The notes under the pieces are model-generated. The model saw only the letters and a list, made by a program, of their open reading frames with translations, had not been told where the DNA came from and made no database searches. 64,000 nt of DNA, taken from NCBI GenBank assembly GCA_965641885.1, contig OZ282574.1, forward strand, positions 496,001-560,000, in the 5' to 3' direction. Both the position numbers and the translations under genes were made by a program. This stretch comes from Pseudophaeobacter sp965641885 (GTDB taxonomy: Bacteria > Pseudomonadota > Alphaproteobacteria > Rhodobacterales > Rhodobacteraceae). This document shows positions 42,542-49,768 of this stretch, piece after piece. Every line of letters starts with the position of its first letter. Within the stretch, counting starts at the first letter, position 1.

Positions 42542-43021
42542 TCAGTCTTCGGGAGTCACGTGTAGGGCAAATTGCTCCAGTCCTGCGGATTGGGCCTCAA
42601 TGCTGCGATAGCTTTCGCGCACACCGGCGTCGCTCAGGTCGCGGGCAACAGTCAGCAGTGTGTTGGCGGTATGTTCTGCGCAAATCTCCTGCATCTGCCG
42701 CAGCTCTTCACGGGCTACAGGGCGCGCGGCATCAAGGTCCGGGGCGCCGTAGACGGAGACAAAATGTTGCGCCAGAAGATCCGTGAGGTGGCTCAGCTCG
42801 GTCTCTTCAATTTTGGTCACGGCAACAAACGTCACCCGCCCTGTGGTCTCCAGCCCCAACCAGCCATTGGCAAAAGCCTGGCGTTGCTTGCCTGTCAGGT
42901 CGGCCTCGCACCAGTTGGAAAACTCAAACCCGCCTGAAATGCACCATTCTCCGGTGCGCGCCGGATTGGCAAAGACGTTTTGATCACTCTCGTCGAAATG
43001 GATGGCGCGGGCCAGCTGCAT
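42542..43021 (-). CDS. DUF6505-type conserved protein
   Basis: A 159-residue conserved roseobacter protein, starting MQLARAIHFDESDQNVFANPARTGEWCISGGFEF; the middle has VTFVAVTKIEETELSHLTDLLAQHFVSVYGAPD. No signal peptide, membrane segment or known catalytic motif is visible. I match it by recall to DUF6505, which often follows a lipoate-ligase-like gene. Its ATG overlaps the stop of that gene (TGATG), so the pair is co-translated and may act together. Function unknown. Confidence 0.75.
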   Translation of the reverse strand: MQLARAIHFDESDQNVFANPARTGEWCISGGFEFSNWCEADLTGKQRQAFANGWLGLETTGRVTFVAVTKIEETELSHLTDLLAQHFVSVYGAPDLDAARPVAREELRQMQEICAEHTANTLLTVARDLSDAGVRESYRSIEAQSAGLEQFALHVTPED

Positions 43022-43725
43022 CAAAGGGTCTCCAATCGTGTGGTCAGGGGAATGAGGTGGGTGGTGTCTTGGTCGCGTAGCAGCATGCCAAAGTCCTCGT
43101 CGACCCCGAGGAAGGTTCCTGTGGTCCCATACCACGTGCCGCCTTCGCCAAGGCCGTGGGCCAGGCCGCGCCATTCAGCGTGCAGAGGTTCCAGGCCATC
43201 TTCTTCCCAGCGGGATATCCAGTGCAACGTGTGGCGCGCCCAGCTCTCCAAGAGCGCCGGGGCCTTCACATCGGCGCAGCCTTCGGCATAAAGCGCGGTC
43301 TCATCAGGGGTCTCGCCGCCATCTTCGCTTGCCGGCCAGAGCGGCAGTTGCAGCCCCACGACCAGCCAGTCAGGAACCTCATTGGGATCGGTGGTGCTGG
43401 CGGCAACCCGCAGGGTGCCGCAGCGTGCGCCATTGATGCGCAGCCCGCCGCCCCATTCCAGATGCACCGCGACCTCGGGCGGGGCCAGCGCACCCAGGGC
43501 ATTTTGCAGACCGATCCCACAGGTGGGCAGCATGGCCATTGCCTTGCCAAGGGGCACTTCGGGGGCAAAAACCAGTGCTGCACGCAGGCAATCGGGGGCC
43601 AGGTTATGGACAACCAATCCTGCATCACAGCCCAGCACGGCCCGTTGGCAGGCGGTCTCAAAAGGATCCTCCTGCCCGGTCACCGCAAGGCCGGACATCA
43701 ATGGGGGAAAGGCTGGATCGCTCAT
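43021..43725 (-). CDS. Biotin/lipoate A/B protein ligase family protein
   Basis: A 234-residue protein of the biotin/lipoate ligase family. Segments resembling the fold are EDPFETACQRAVLGCDAGLVV, ALVFAPEVPLGKAMAMLPTCGIGLQNALGALAPPEVAVHLEWGGGLRINGARCG (the family's substrate-lysine and glycine loop) and DWLVVGLQLPL. The C-terminal part (TWYGTTGTFLGVDEDFGMLLRD) resembles the small accessory domain. The acceptor protein is unknown. It lies between mrp and the DUF6505 gene, with 4-nt and 1-nt overlaps. Confidence 0.77.
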   Translation of the reverse strand: MSDPAFPPLMSGLAVTGQEDPFETACQRAVLGCDAGLVVHNLAPDCLRAALVFAPEVPLGKAMAMLPTCGIGLQNALGALAPPEVAVHLEWGGGLRINGARCGTLRVAASTTDPNEVPDWLVVGLQLPLWPASEDGGETPDETALYAEGCADVKAPALLESWARHTLHWISRWEEDGLEPLHAEWRGLAHGLGEGGTWYGTTGTFLGVDEDFGMLLRDQDTTHLIPLTTRLETL

Positions 43726-44789
43726 GCAGCGCCCCGCTCTACCAGGGCTTGTGCCACGTCCAAAAAGGCCTTGGCCTGGGCGCTGTCTGGTTTGGCTGCA
43801 ACAATCGGCACGCCACTGTCCGCCGCCAGACGCACATCCAGATGCAGCGGAATTTCCGCCAGCAAGGGCACGTTGAGCTTTTTGGCCTCTTCGGCCACGC
43901 CACCATGGCCAAACACATGTTCCTCGTGACCGCAGTTCGAGCAGATGTGGGTGGACATGTTTTCAATCATGCCAATGATCGGCACGTTGAGCTTGTTGAA
44001 CATGTCGATGCCTTTGCGCGCATCAATCAGAGCCACATCCTGCGGTGTTGAGACGATCACCGCGCCATCCACATGGGCCTTTTGCGCCAGGGTCATTTGC
44101 ACATCACCAGTGCCGGGCGGCAGATCAACGATCAAGACGTCCAGCGCGCCCCATTGCACCTGCATCAGCATCTGCTGCAAGGCGCCCATCAGCATGGGAC
44201 CACGCCAGACCACGGCCTGATCGTCATTGGTCATCAGGCCAATCGACATCATGGTGACACCGTGATTGCGCAGCGGCAGGATGGTCTTGCCATCCGGGCT
44301 GGCGGGGCGGCCTGAAACACCCAGCATGCGCGGCTGCGAGGGGCCATAGACGTCAGCATCCAAAAGCCCAACGCGGCGCCCCTGGGCGGCCAGCGCACAG
44401 GCCAGATTGGCGGAAACGGTAGATTTCCCCACGCCGCCCTTGCCAGAGGCAACCGCCAGAATACGATCCACGCCCGGGATCTTTTGCGGCCCCTGTGCGG
44501 CTGCGGGTTTGTTGGGCTTCAAATCCGGTGGTGGGGCCTTGGCGGAATGCCCGGTCAGCATGGCCGAGACCTTATCGACACCTTCCAGCCCTGTGACCAC
44601 AGCCTCGGCCTGATCGCGGATTGGCGCATAGATATCTGATTTGGCAGGATCGATCTCGAGCACAAACAGCACGGATCTCCCTTCAATATTCAAGCCACGC
44701 ACGATGCCTGCGGCAACGATGTCCTGACCGCTGATGGGGTCAGAAATGTTCTTAAGGGCCGCGAGGACGGTTTCTCGGGTGATTGACAC
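43722..44789 (-). CDS. mrp: Mrp/ApbC-family iron-sulfur cluster carrier ATPase
   Basis: A 355-residue P-loop NTPase. The N-terminal MIP18-like domain (1-85) is followed by the deviant Walker A ASGKGGVGKSTVSANLA, DADVYGPSQPRMLG, VDLPPGTGDVQMTLAQ and a CxxC pair in ENMSTHICSNCGHEEHVFG that binds a bridging iron-sulfur cluster in dimers. It delivers clusters to apo-proteins in the cytoplasm. The iron-sulfur protein gene and formate dehydrogenase genes lie just upstream, but a 259-nt gap suggests a separate promoter. Confidence 0.94.
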   Translation of the reverse strand: MSITRETVLAALKNISDPISGQDIVAAGIVRGLNIEGRSVLFVLEIDPAKSDIYAPIRDQAEAVVTGLEGVDKVSAMLTGHSAKAPPPDLKPNKPAAAQGPQKIPGVDRILAVASGKGGVGKSTVSANLACALAAQGRRVGLLDADVYGPSQPRMLGVSGRPASPDGKTILPLRNHGVTMMSIGLMTNDDQAVVWRGPMLMGALQQMLMQVQWGALDVLIVDLPPGTGDVQMTLAQKAHVDGAVIVSTPQDVALIDARKGIDMFNKLNVPIIGMIENMSTHICSNCGHEEHVFGHGGVAEEAKKLNVPLLAEIPLHLDVRLAADSGVPIVAAKPDSAQAKAFLDVAQALVERGAA

Positions 44790-45048
44790 GCGGGTCTTGC
44801 TCCTTTGTTGGGGGCCCGTCTAGGCGGGCTCTTGTCGGGCTCTGGGCGGGGAGATCAGCGGCCTTGCGAGCGGCTGTCTCTCCCGTTTGGTTTTTATCTA
44901 TCTGATTTGTCGCTTTGGTGCATCTGCCAACTGCTCTGAGACGGGAAATCTCAGGTGAAATCACATGGGAAATAACGCTGTGCCATTTTGCCTGACCTCT
45001 GCGACGCAGGCGCAGGCGAGGCCAGAGGCTGCCAGTCCCATGCTGGTT

Positions 45049-47028
45049 CTAGTGATCCCGCCGTTTGCTCAGATAATCCTCTGTGGTGCGGACCTGCGGA
45101 CGCTCGGCGCCTGCAAGCGGGCTGTCTTTCTGGTGGAACTGGGCCTGAACCCGGCAATTGTCACACATCTGGATCATCCGGGCCATCTCGGGGCGGGCGA
45201 ACATTGCGTGCTTGCCTGCCAGTTTTTCGGTGATCTTTTCGATGGTCGATTTCACCCCAAACAGGGCGCCGCAGTCGACACAGGCAAAGGGCTCCTCTTC
45301 GTGCAGAACCACCTGCGACAGGGCCTCTGGTGTGAGGTTCAGGCGTGGCTCATAGGTGATGGCATCTTCCGGGCAGGTATTGGCGCAGATACCGCATTGC
45401 AGGCAGGCGTCTTCCTGAAACCTGAGCTGCGGCAGATCCGGGTTGTCGCCCAGAGCCCCCGAGGGGCAGAGCGACACACAGGACAGACACAGGGTGCAGC
45501 TGTCCTGATTTACCAGCACGGCCCCGTAGGGGGCCTGATCAGGCAGAGCCAGATGTTGCGCCTCGGGGTGTAGGGTCTGGGCGGCCTGCCGGGTGATCTG
45601 GCGGCGCGAACCCTTTGGGCGGATCGGCGTCGAAACAGGCGCCGGGGCGACGGTGTCATACAGGGCGTCACTCAGGGCATCGGGATCCTCAAGATCCAGC
45701 AGCCGGGCACGGCCCGCACCCGCAATGGCCAGCGCCAGGTCCAGTTCGCCCTGTTGTACATCCCGGTCCACCCCGCGGCTAAGCAGTAGCGAGACATCGG
45801 CAAACCCGGCAGCCAGAGCCGCCAGAATTTCGGCATGGCCAAAGGCGTTGAGCGCATCGACCTCAATCGGGATCACATCGACAGGAAGACCGCGGCCAAA
45901 GCGCGCCGCAAGGCGGATCATTTCGCTGCCGTGCTCGTTGACCACCAACAGACGCGGCGCCTGGCCGCCGGCCTCAAGATAGGCTTTGGCGAGGGTCTGG
46001 ATGCGGCTGAACTGCGCCTCGGTTGGCGGCGCATCATAGGTGATCGCCCCCGATGGACACAGCGCCGCACAGGCGCCACAGCCGGCGCAGACCATCGGGT
46101 CAATAGTGACATGATCTCCTGCGGAGATGATCGCCGAGGTCGGGCAATGATCGAGACATTTGTTGCAGCCCTTTTGACTGGCCCGTGAATGCGCGCAAAG
46201 CAAAGGCTCGTGCCGCAGGTAGAGCGGTTTTTCAAAGGTGCCAACCATCTGACTGGCGCTGAGGATCGCGTCGGCCACCGCCTGCGGGTTTTTGGGATCC
46301 GCGCGCAGATAGCCTTCGCGTTTTTCCGGGGCTGGGAACAGCGGGGTGGTGCCTCTGAGGTCGAGAATAATGTCGCAGTCCGACACGCCTCCATCTTGCG
46401 GTTGTGACCAGGACCACTGCCGCCCGGTGGTGTCGAGCTGTTGCAGCGCGTCAAAACTGACCTGAAACTGCCCCAGCGCGCCCTGCGCCTTGCGCAAGCG
46501 GCCAAGGATTATGTCAAACCCGCGCCCCATCGCCATGTCCGTGGCCGTGCCCGTGGCGGTTTCCTGCGCGGCGCTGTCTTCCAGCAAAACAGTGACACCC
46601 AGAGTTTCTTGCAGACGTTCAGCGGCCGCAAGGCTGAGCTCGGGCGCCCCGAGAATGAGGCAAAGCCCCTCGGATGTGACATCCATAGATTTGCCCAGCG
46701 GCAGCTCCAGTGCGGCTTCCGCCACCAAAGCGGACATTTTGGGTATCAGATCGCCCTTATCGGTGGTCCATCCGGCCCGGTCCCGCAGGTCGAGACAGGC
46801 CGGCTCGGGGGCCTCGATTTCGGCCGCCAAAGAGGCAAAGAATCTTTTTTCCTGAGCGCAGCAAATGACAGCCTCTCCGGTGGAAATGGCGGCGGCGGCG
46901 GTCTCCATCTGGCTGCTGCAAAGGGCTGTATGAACGGGGCTGCAGTCGAGGCCGGTCGCCTTGGAAAGGGCCTTAGGGTCCAGGGTCTGTGTTCCGGAAC
47001 AATCACATAAAATCAACTGCTTGGCCAT
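45049..47028 (-). CDS. Multi-cluster 4Fe-4S protein linked to formate dehydrogenase
   Basis: A 659-residue cytoplasmic protein without signal peptide. N-terminal region with cysteines (ILCDCSG, ALCSSQ, VICCAQEKRF); first ferredoxin pair at about 300-345 (CAHSRASQKGCNKCLDHCP and VCAGCGACAALCPSGAI); a Rossmann-like middle; second ferredoxin pair at about 520-565 (SCTLCLSCVSLCPSGAL and ACLQCGICANTCPEDAI); C-terminal CVDCG and CDNCR, which could form a metal ribbon. At least four [4Fe-4S] clusters are expected. It is divergent from the formate dehydrogenase operon, as in other Rhodobacteraceae by recall. An electron-transfer or cofactor-assembly role is inferred. Confidence 0.83.
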   Translation of the reverse strand: MAKQLILCDCSGTQTLDPKALSKATGLDCSPVHTALCSSQMETAAAAISTGEAVICCAQEKRFFASLAAEIEAPEPACLDLRDRAGWTTDKGDLIPKMSALVAEAALELPLGKSMDVTSEGLCLILGAPELSLAAAERLQETLGVTVLLEDSAAQETATGTATDMAMGRGFDIILGRLRKAQGALGQFQVSFDALQQLDTTGRQWSWSQPQDGGVSDCDIILDLRGTTPLFPAPEKREGYLRADPKNPQAVADAILSASQMVGTFEKPLYLRHEPLLCAHSRASQKGCNKCLDHCPTSAIISAGDHVTIDPMVCAGCGACAALCPSGAITYDAPPTEAQFSRIQTLAKAYLEAGGQAPRLLVVNEHGSEMIRLAARFGRGLPVDVIPIEVDALNAFGHAEILAALAAGFADVSLLLSRGVDRDVQQGELDLALAIAGAGRARLLDLEDPDALSDALYDTVAPAPVSTPIRPKGSRRQITRQAAQTLHPEAQHLALPDQAPYGAVLVNQDSCTLCLSCVSLCPSGALGDNPDLPQLRFQEDACLQCGICANTCPEDAITYEPRLNLTPEALSQVVLHEEEPFACVDCGALFGVKSTIEKITEKLAGKHAMFARPEMARMIQMCDNCRVQAQFHQKDSPLAGAERPQVRTTEDYLSKRRDH

Positions 47029-47416
47029 CTTATTCCTCGCGTATTTTTGGGCGAAATTCAGTCTGCATCGCCGCCTGCTGGGAGGTCACACTAGGCTTGT
47101 TTCGGGGCTCAGGTAAACCGGTTTGACGAGGCCAGCCGACCAGAGGGCGGGAGAATCAGGTCAGGGTGATTCGGAAAATAGGCCGCTGTTTTGTTTCCTG
47201 AGTTTTTTTGTCGAAATGGACAATTCGTCCACCGCTTGCCGAAGGGGGGTGTGGGGTGCCCCAATTTGTCCCGGCCCGGTTGTTTTCGCCAAGTCAGCGC
47301 AAAACGTTCTTTTGTTACGTCAACGGCCTGCGCACTCTGATCCTCAACGATACTCCGGCGCTTTGTGACCGGAGGCGGGAGAAGACGGGGGAGATAATCA
47401 TGGATGTCGTGACAGG
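47029..47416. promoter_or_regulatory. Divergent promoter region, iron-sulfur protein gene / fdh operon
   Basis: This 388-nt region separates the minus-strand iron-sulfur protein gene from the plus-strand fdh operon, so it must hold both promoters. I see no convincing FNR, NarL or sigma-54 site and no supportable gene. Confidence 0.5.
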
Positions 47417-47986
47417 GTGAGCCAAAGCGCGCAGAAAATTGATGTCATGCCGGTTGGGGTAGTGATACGCCGCAGCCCGGGTGTAACGCGCTGGGCCAAA
47501 TGGAACTGGACCGTGTCGGGGCTTTTGCCTGCGGCACAGCCAGCGGATTGGCGGCTCTTGCGTTGCGAGGACGGTGTGAGCGAGTATCACGCTGCCACTC
47601 TGCCGTTGGAGCTGCACCGCGCCGAGGCCGAGGCCTATATGCAGGCGCTCACCACCAATCCGCCCTGCCTCTATGTGATCCTGCGCGACAGCGATGAGGG
47701 GGCGTTTCCGCTGGAGGTCACGCTGATCACCGCCTCGCCGTTTGAGGCGCAGGACTATGCCGACAGTGGCGAAGAGCTGGTTGAGAAGGTAGCGATGCCG
47801 ACGGGGCTGGTGGCCTGGCTGCGCGAGTTCACTCTGGCGCATTTCCACGAGGAGGAGTTCAAGAAACGCCGCCGTGACAAAAAAGATATCGGGGCCAGTG
47901 AGGATGGCATTGGTGATCCGCGCATTGCACAGCTCACGGATGTCTATCGCTCACCAGCCCTGGCCAAAAAAGGCCGGTTGCAATGA
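47417..47986 (+). CDS. DUF3305 domain protein (formate dehydrogenase-associated)
   Basis: A 189-residue soluble protein: DVMPVGVVIRRSPGVTRWAKWNWTVSGLLP at the start and AMPTGLVAWLREFTLAHFHEEEFKKRRRDKK near the end match DUF3305 proteins encoded at the head of fdh operons. The role is not established; an assembly or cofactor role is inferred from its constant linkage. GTG 47417 is the assumed start; ATG 47447 would still keep the conserved region. It overlaps the DUF3306 gene by 4 nt. Confidence 0.85.
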   Translation: MSQSAQKIDVMPVGVVIRRSPGVTRWAKWNWTVSGLLPAAQPADWRLLRCEDGVSEYHAATLPLELHRAEAEAYMQALTTNPPCLYVILRDSDEGAFPLEVTLITASPFEAQDYADSGEELVEKVAMPTGLVAWLREFTLAHFHEEEFKKRRRDKKDIGASEDGIGDPRIAQLTDVYRSPALAKKGRLQ

Positions 47987-48696
47987 GTGGGCGTGAGAGC
48001 AGGCGTGATTTCTGGTCCCGCCGTCAGGCCGCTGTCGAGGCCGAGGCTGCCGCCGAGGAGCGCGTCGTTGCCGAAAGCGAAGCTGCTGCGCGTGAGGCTG
48101 AGGTCGCGGAGCAAAGTGACGCCGAGATTTTGGCCGCCCTGGAACTCCCTGAGCCAGAGAGCCTGGTGGAGGGTGATGACTTCAAGGTTTTCCTCACTGA
48201 TCAGGTCCCGGCCCGCATCAAAACCCGCGCCCTGCGGCACCTGTGGCGGGCCAATCCGGTGCTCGCCTGTGTTGATGGGCTGGTGGACTACGGTGAGGAT
48301 TTCACCGATGCCGCCTGTGTTATCGAAGGCCTGCAGACCGCCTATCAGGTTGGTAAGGGCATGACCAAGCACGTCGATGAGTTGGCCCGTCAGGCCAGGC
48401 TGGCGAGTGGCGAGGTCGAGACTGCTGGCGAGGAGGCTGATGGCCTAAATGCTGACGACAGCGAGACTGAGGCCGCGCCGGAGGATGCGACAGGCGCTGA
48501 GCAGATGGCTGACACCGCAACAGGTGGCCAAGTAGACAACAACCTGGACAGTGCGGCGCTGACCCCGCTGGACACGGACCAAAAGGTCGCGGCCCCGGCC
48601 CCGGCCTATGCCGCAGAAACACCCGAGATCACCGAAAGTTTTGCCACCGCAGCGCCCCGACGCATGCGCTTTTCTTTTGAAAGGGCGCAGGGATGA
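47983..48696 (+). CDS. DUF3306 domain protein (formate dehydrogenase-associated)
   Basis: A 237-residue protein. The conserved part is N-terminal: SRRDFWSRRQAAVEAEAAAEER, then LPEPESLVEGDDFKVFLTDQVPARIKTRALRHLWRANPVLACVDGLVDYGEDFTDAA. The remainder is an Ala/Glu/Asp-rich, probably disordered tail ending in a basic RRMRFSFERA. It is usually coupled to DUF3305, as here (ATGA overlap both ends). Function unknown. Confidence 0.86.
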   Translation: MSGRESRRDFWSRRQAAVEAEAAAEERVVAESEAAAREAEVAEQSDAEILAALELPEPESLVEGDDFKVFLTDQVPARIKTRALRHLWRANPVLACVDGLVDYGEDFTDAACVIEGLQTAYQVGKGMTKHVDELARQARLASGEVETAGEEADGLNADDSETEAAPEDATGAEQMADTATGGQVDNNLDSAALTPLDTDQKVAAPAPAYAAETPEITESFATAAPRRMRFSFERAQG

Positions 48697-48728
48697 GCAT
48701 CAACGAGAGCACCCGCAAGGAGCCCACC

Positions 48729-49364
48729 ATGACAACGACCAATGTAGAGACCAGTCCTGAGGCCGCCGTGCGAGCTGCGCCGATCGGGGCAGAAGATCAG
48801 ATGCGGGCGGATTTGTATAACTACCTCGGAGTGATGCTGGCGGCGCCGCCCGATATGATGCTGCTGCAACAGACAGCGGGTCTTGCGGGCGATGACAGTG
48901 ACCTTGGCAGCGCGATCAATGCGCTGGCAAAGCTGGCGCAACACAGCAAGCCGGCCTCGGCTGAGCGCGAATTCAACAAGCTCTTTATCGGTCTCGGGCG
49001 CGGCGAGCTGCTGCCCTATGCCAGCTACTACCTGACGGGGTTTCTCAATGAGAAACCACTGGCGCAGCTGCGTCAGGACATGGCGGTTGCGGGGCTGACC
49101 CGGGCGCCGAATTCCTATGAGCCCGAGGACAACATCGCATCAATTATGGAGATGATGGGGGCGATGATCGTCGGCCGTTTTGGCACGGCGGCGGATGTCA
49201 CGCGGCAAAAGACCTTCTTTAACAAACATATCGGCCCCTGGGCCGGTCATTTCTTTTCGGATCTCGAAGGCGCCAAGGCCTCGGTTCTCTATGCAGCCCT
49301 CGGCGCGGTCGGGCGGCAGTTTATGGAGATCGAAGCCGAAGGTTTTCGGATGAGCGCGGAGTAG
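48729..49364 (+). CDS. TorD/DmsD-family molybdoenzyme chaperone
   Basis: A protein of about 211 residues, all-helical in look: DQMRADLYNYLGVMLAAPPDMMLLQ, EFNKLFIGLGRGELLPYASYYLTGFLNEKPLAQLRQDMA (the TorD YxxLF/PYxSxY-type motif) and NSYEPEDNIASIMEMMGAMI. It probably binds the Tat leader or core of FdhA during cofactor loading. AAGGAG lies 6 nt before ATG 48729, which I prefer; ATG 48693, overlapping the previous stop, would add 12 residues. Confidence 0.88.
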   Translation: MTTTNVETSPEAAVRAAPIGAEDQMRADLYNYLGVMLAAPPDMMLLQQTAGLAGDDSDLGSAINALAKLAQHSKPASAEREFNKLFIGLGRGELLPYASYYLTGFLNEKPLAQLRQDMAVAGLTRAPNSYEPEDNIASIMEMMGAMIVGRFGTAADVTRQKTFFNKHIGPWAGHFFSDLEGAKASVLYAALGAVGRQFMEIEAEGFRMSAE

Positions 49365-49448
49365 TCCGCATAAGGGCGTGATCCCGAGAGGGAGCGCGCC
49401 ACAACCCAGTGAAACAGGACCCGGCCTCTGCCGGGAGGAGGAGTTCAC

Positions 49449-49640
49449 ATGAGCAAGAAAGATGAGGGGGCCAAAAGCCGCCGCGACTTTCTGAAACTGG
49501 CGGCCACAACGGCACCGCTGGCTGCGGTGGCGGTTGCCACCAGTGGAACAGAGGCTGCGGCCGCTGAACCCGATCTGGCATCCGACAAGATGCAGGATAC
49601 CGCGCATACCCGCGCCTATTACGAAAGCACCCGGTTCTGA
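49449..49640 (+). CDS. Small Tat-signal protein of the formate dehydrogenase operon
   Basis: A 63-residue protein: twin-arginine motif SRRDFLK at residues 10-16, hydrophobic Ala-rich stretch to about 40, and a short mature part ending AYYESTRF. GGAGGAGG precedes the ATG. Such small Tat proteins (often called formate dehydrogenase region TAT target or FdhX) sit between the chaperone and fdhA genes in many Proteobacteria. Its export role is unknown. Confidence 0.86.
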   Translation: MSKKDEGAKSRRDFLKLAATTAPLAAVAVATSGTEAAAAEPDLASDKMQDTAHTRAYYESTRF

Positions 49641-49768
49641 AAAGCACCGGTCGCAGATAACGATCCTTCATTGGCCACAGGCAACTGGTTGCGAGACGCC
49701 CGACCGCCACGTGGTTTTCCATGAACCAAGCGCGCTCTCTTTTTGGGGGGCTAGCAAGGGAGGTTTAC

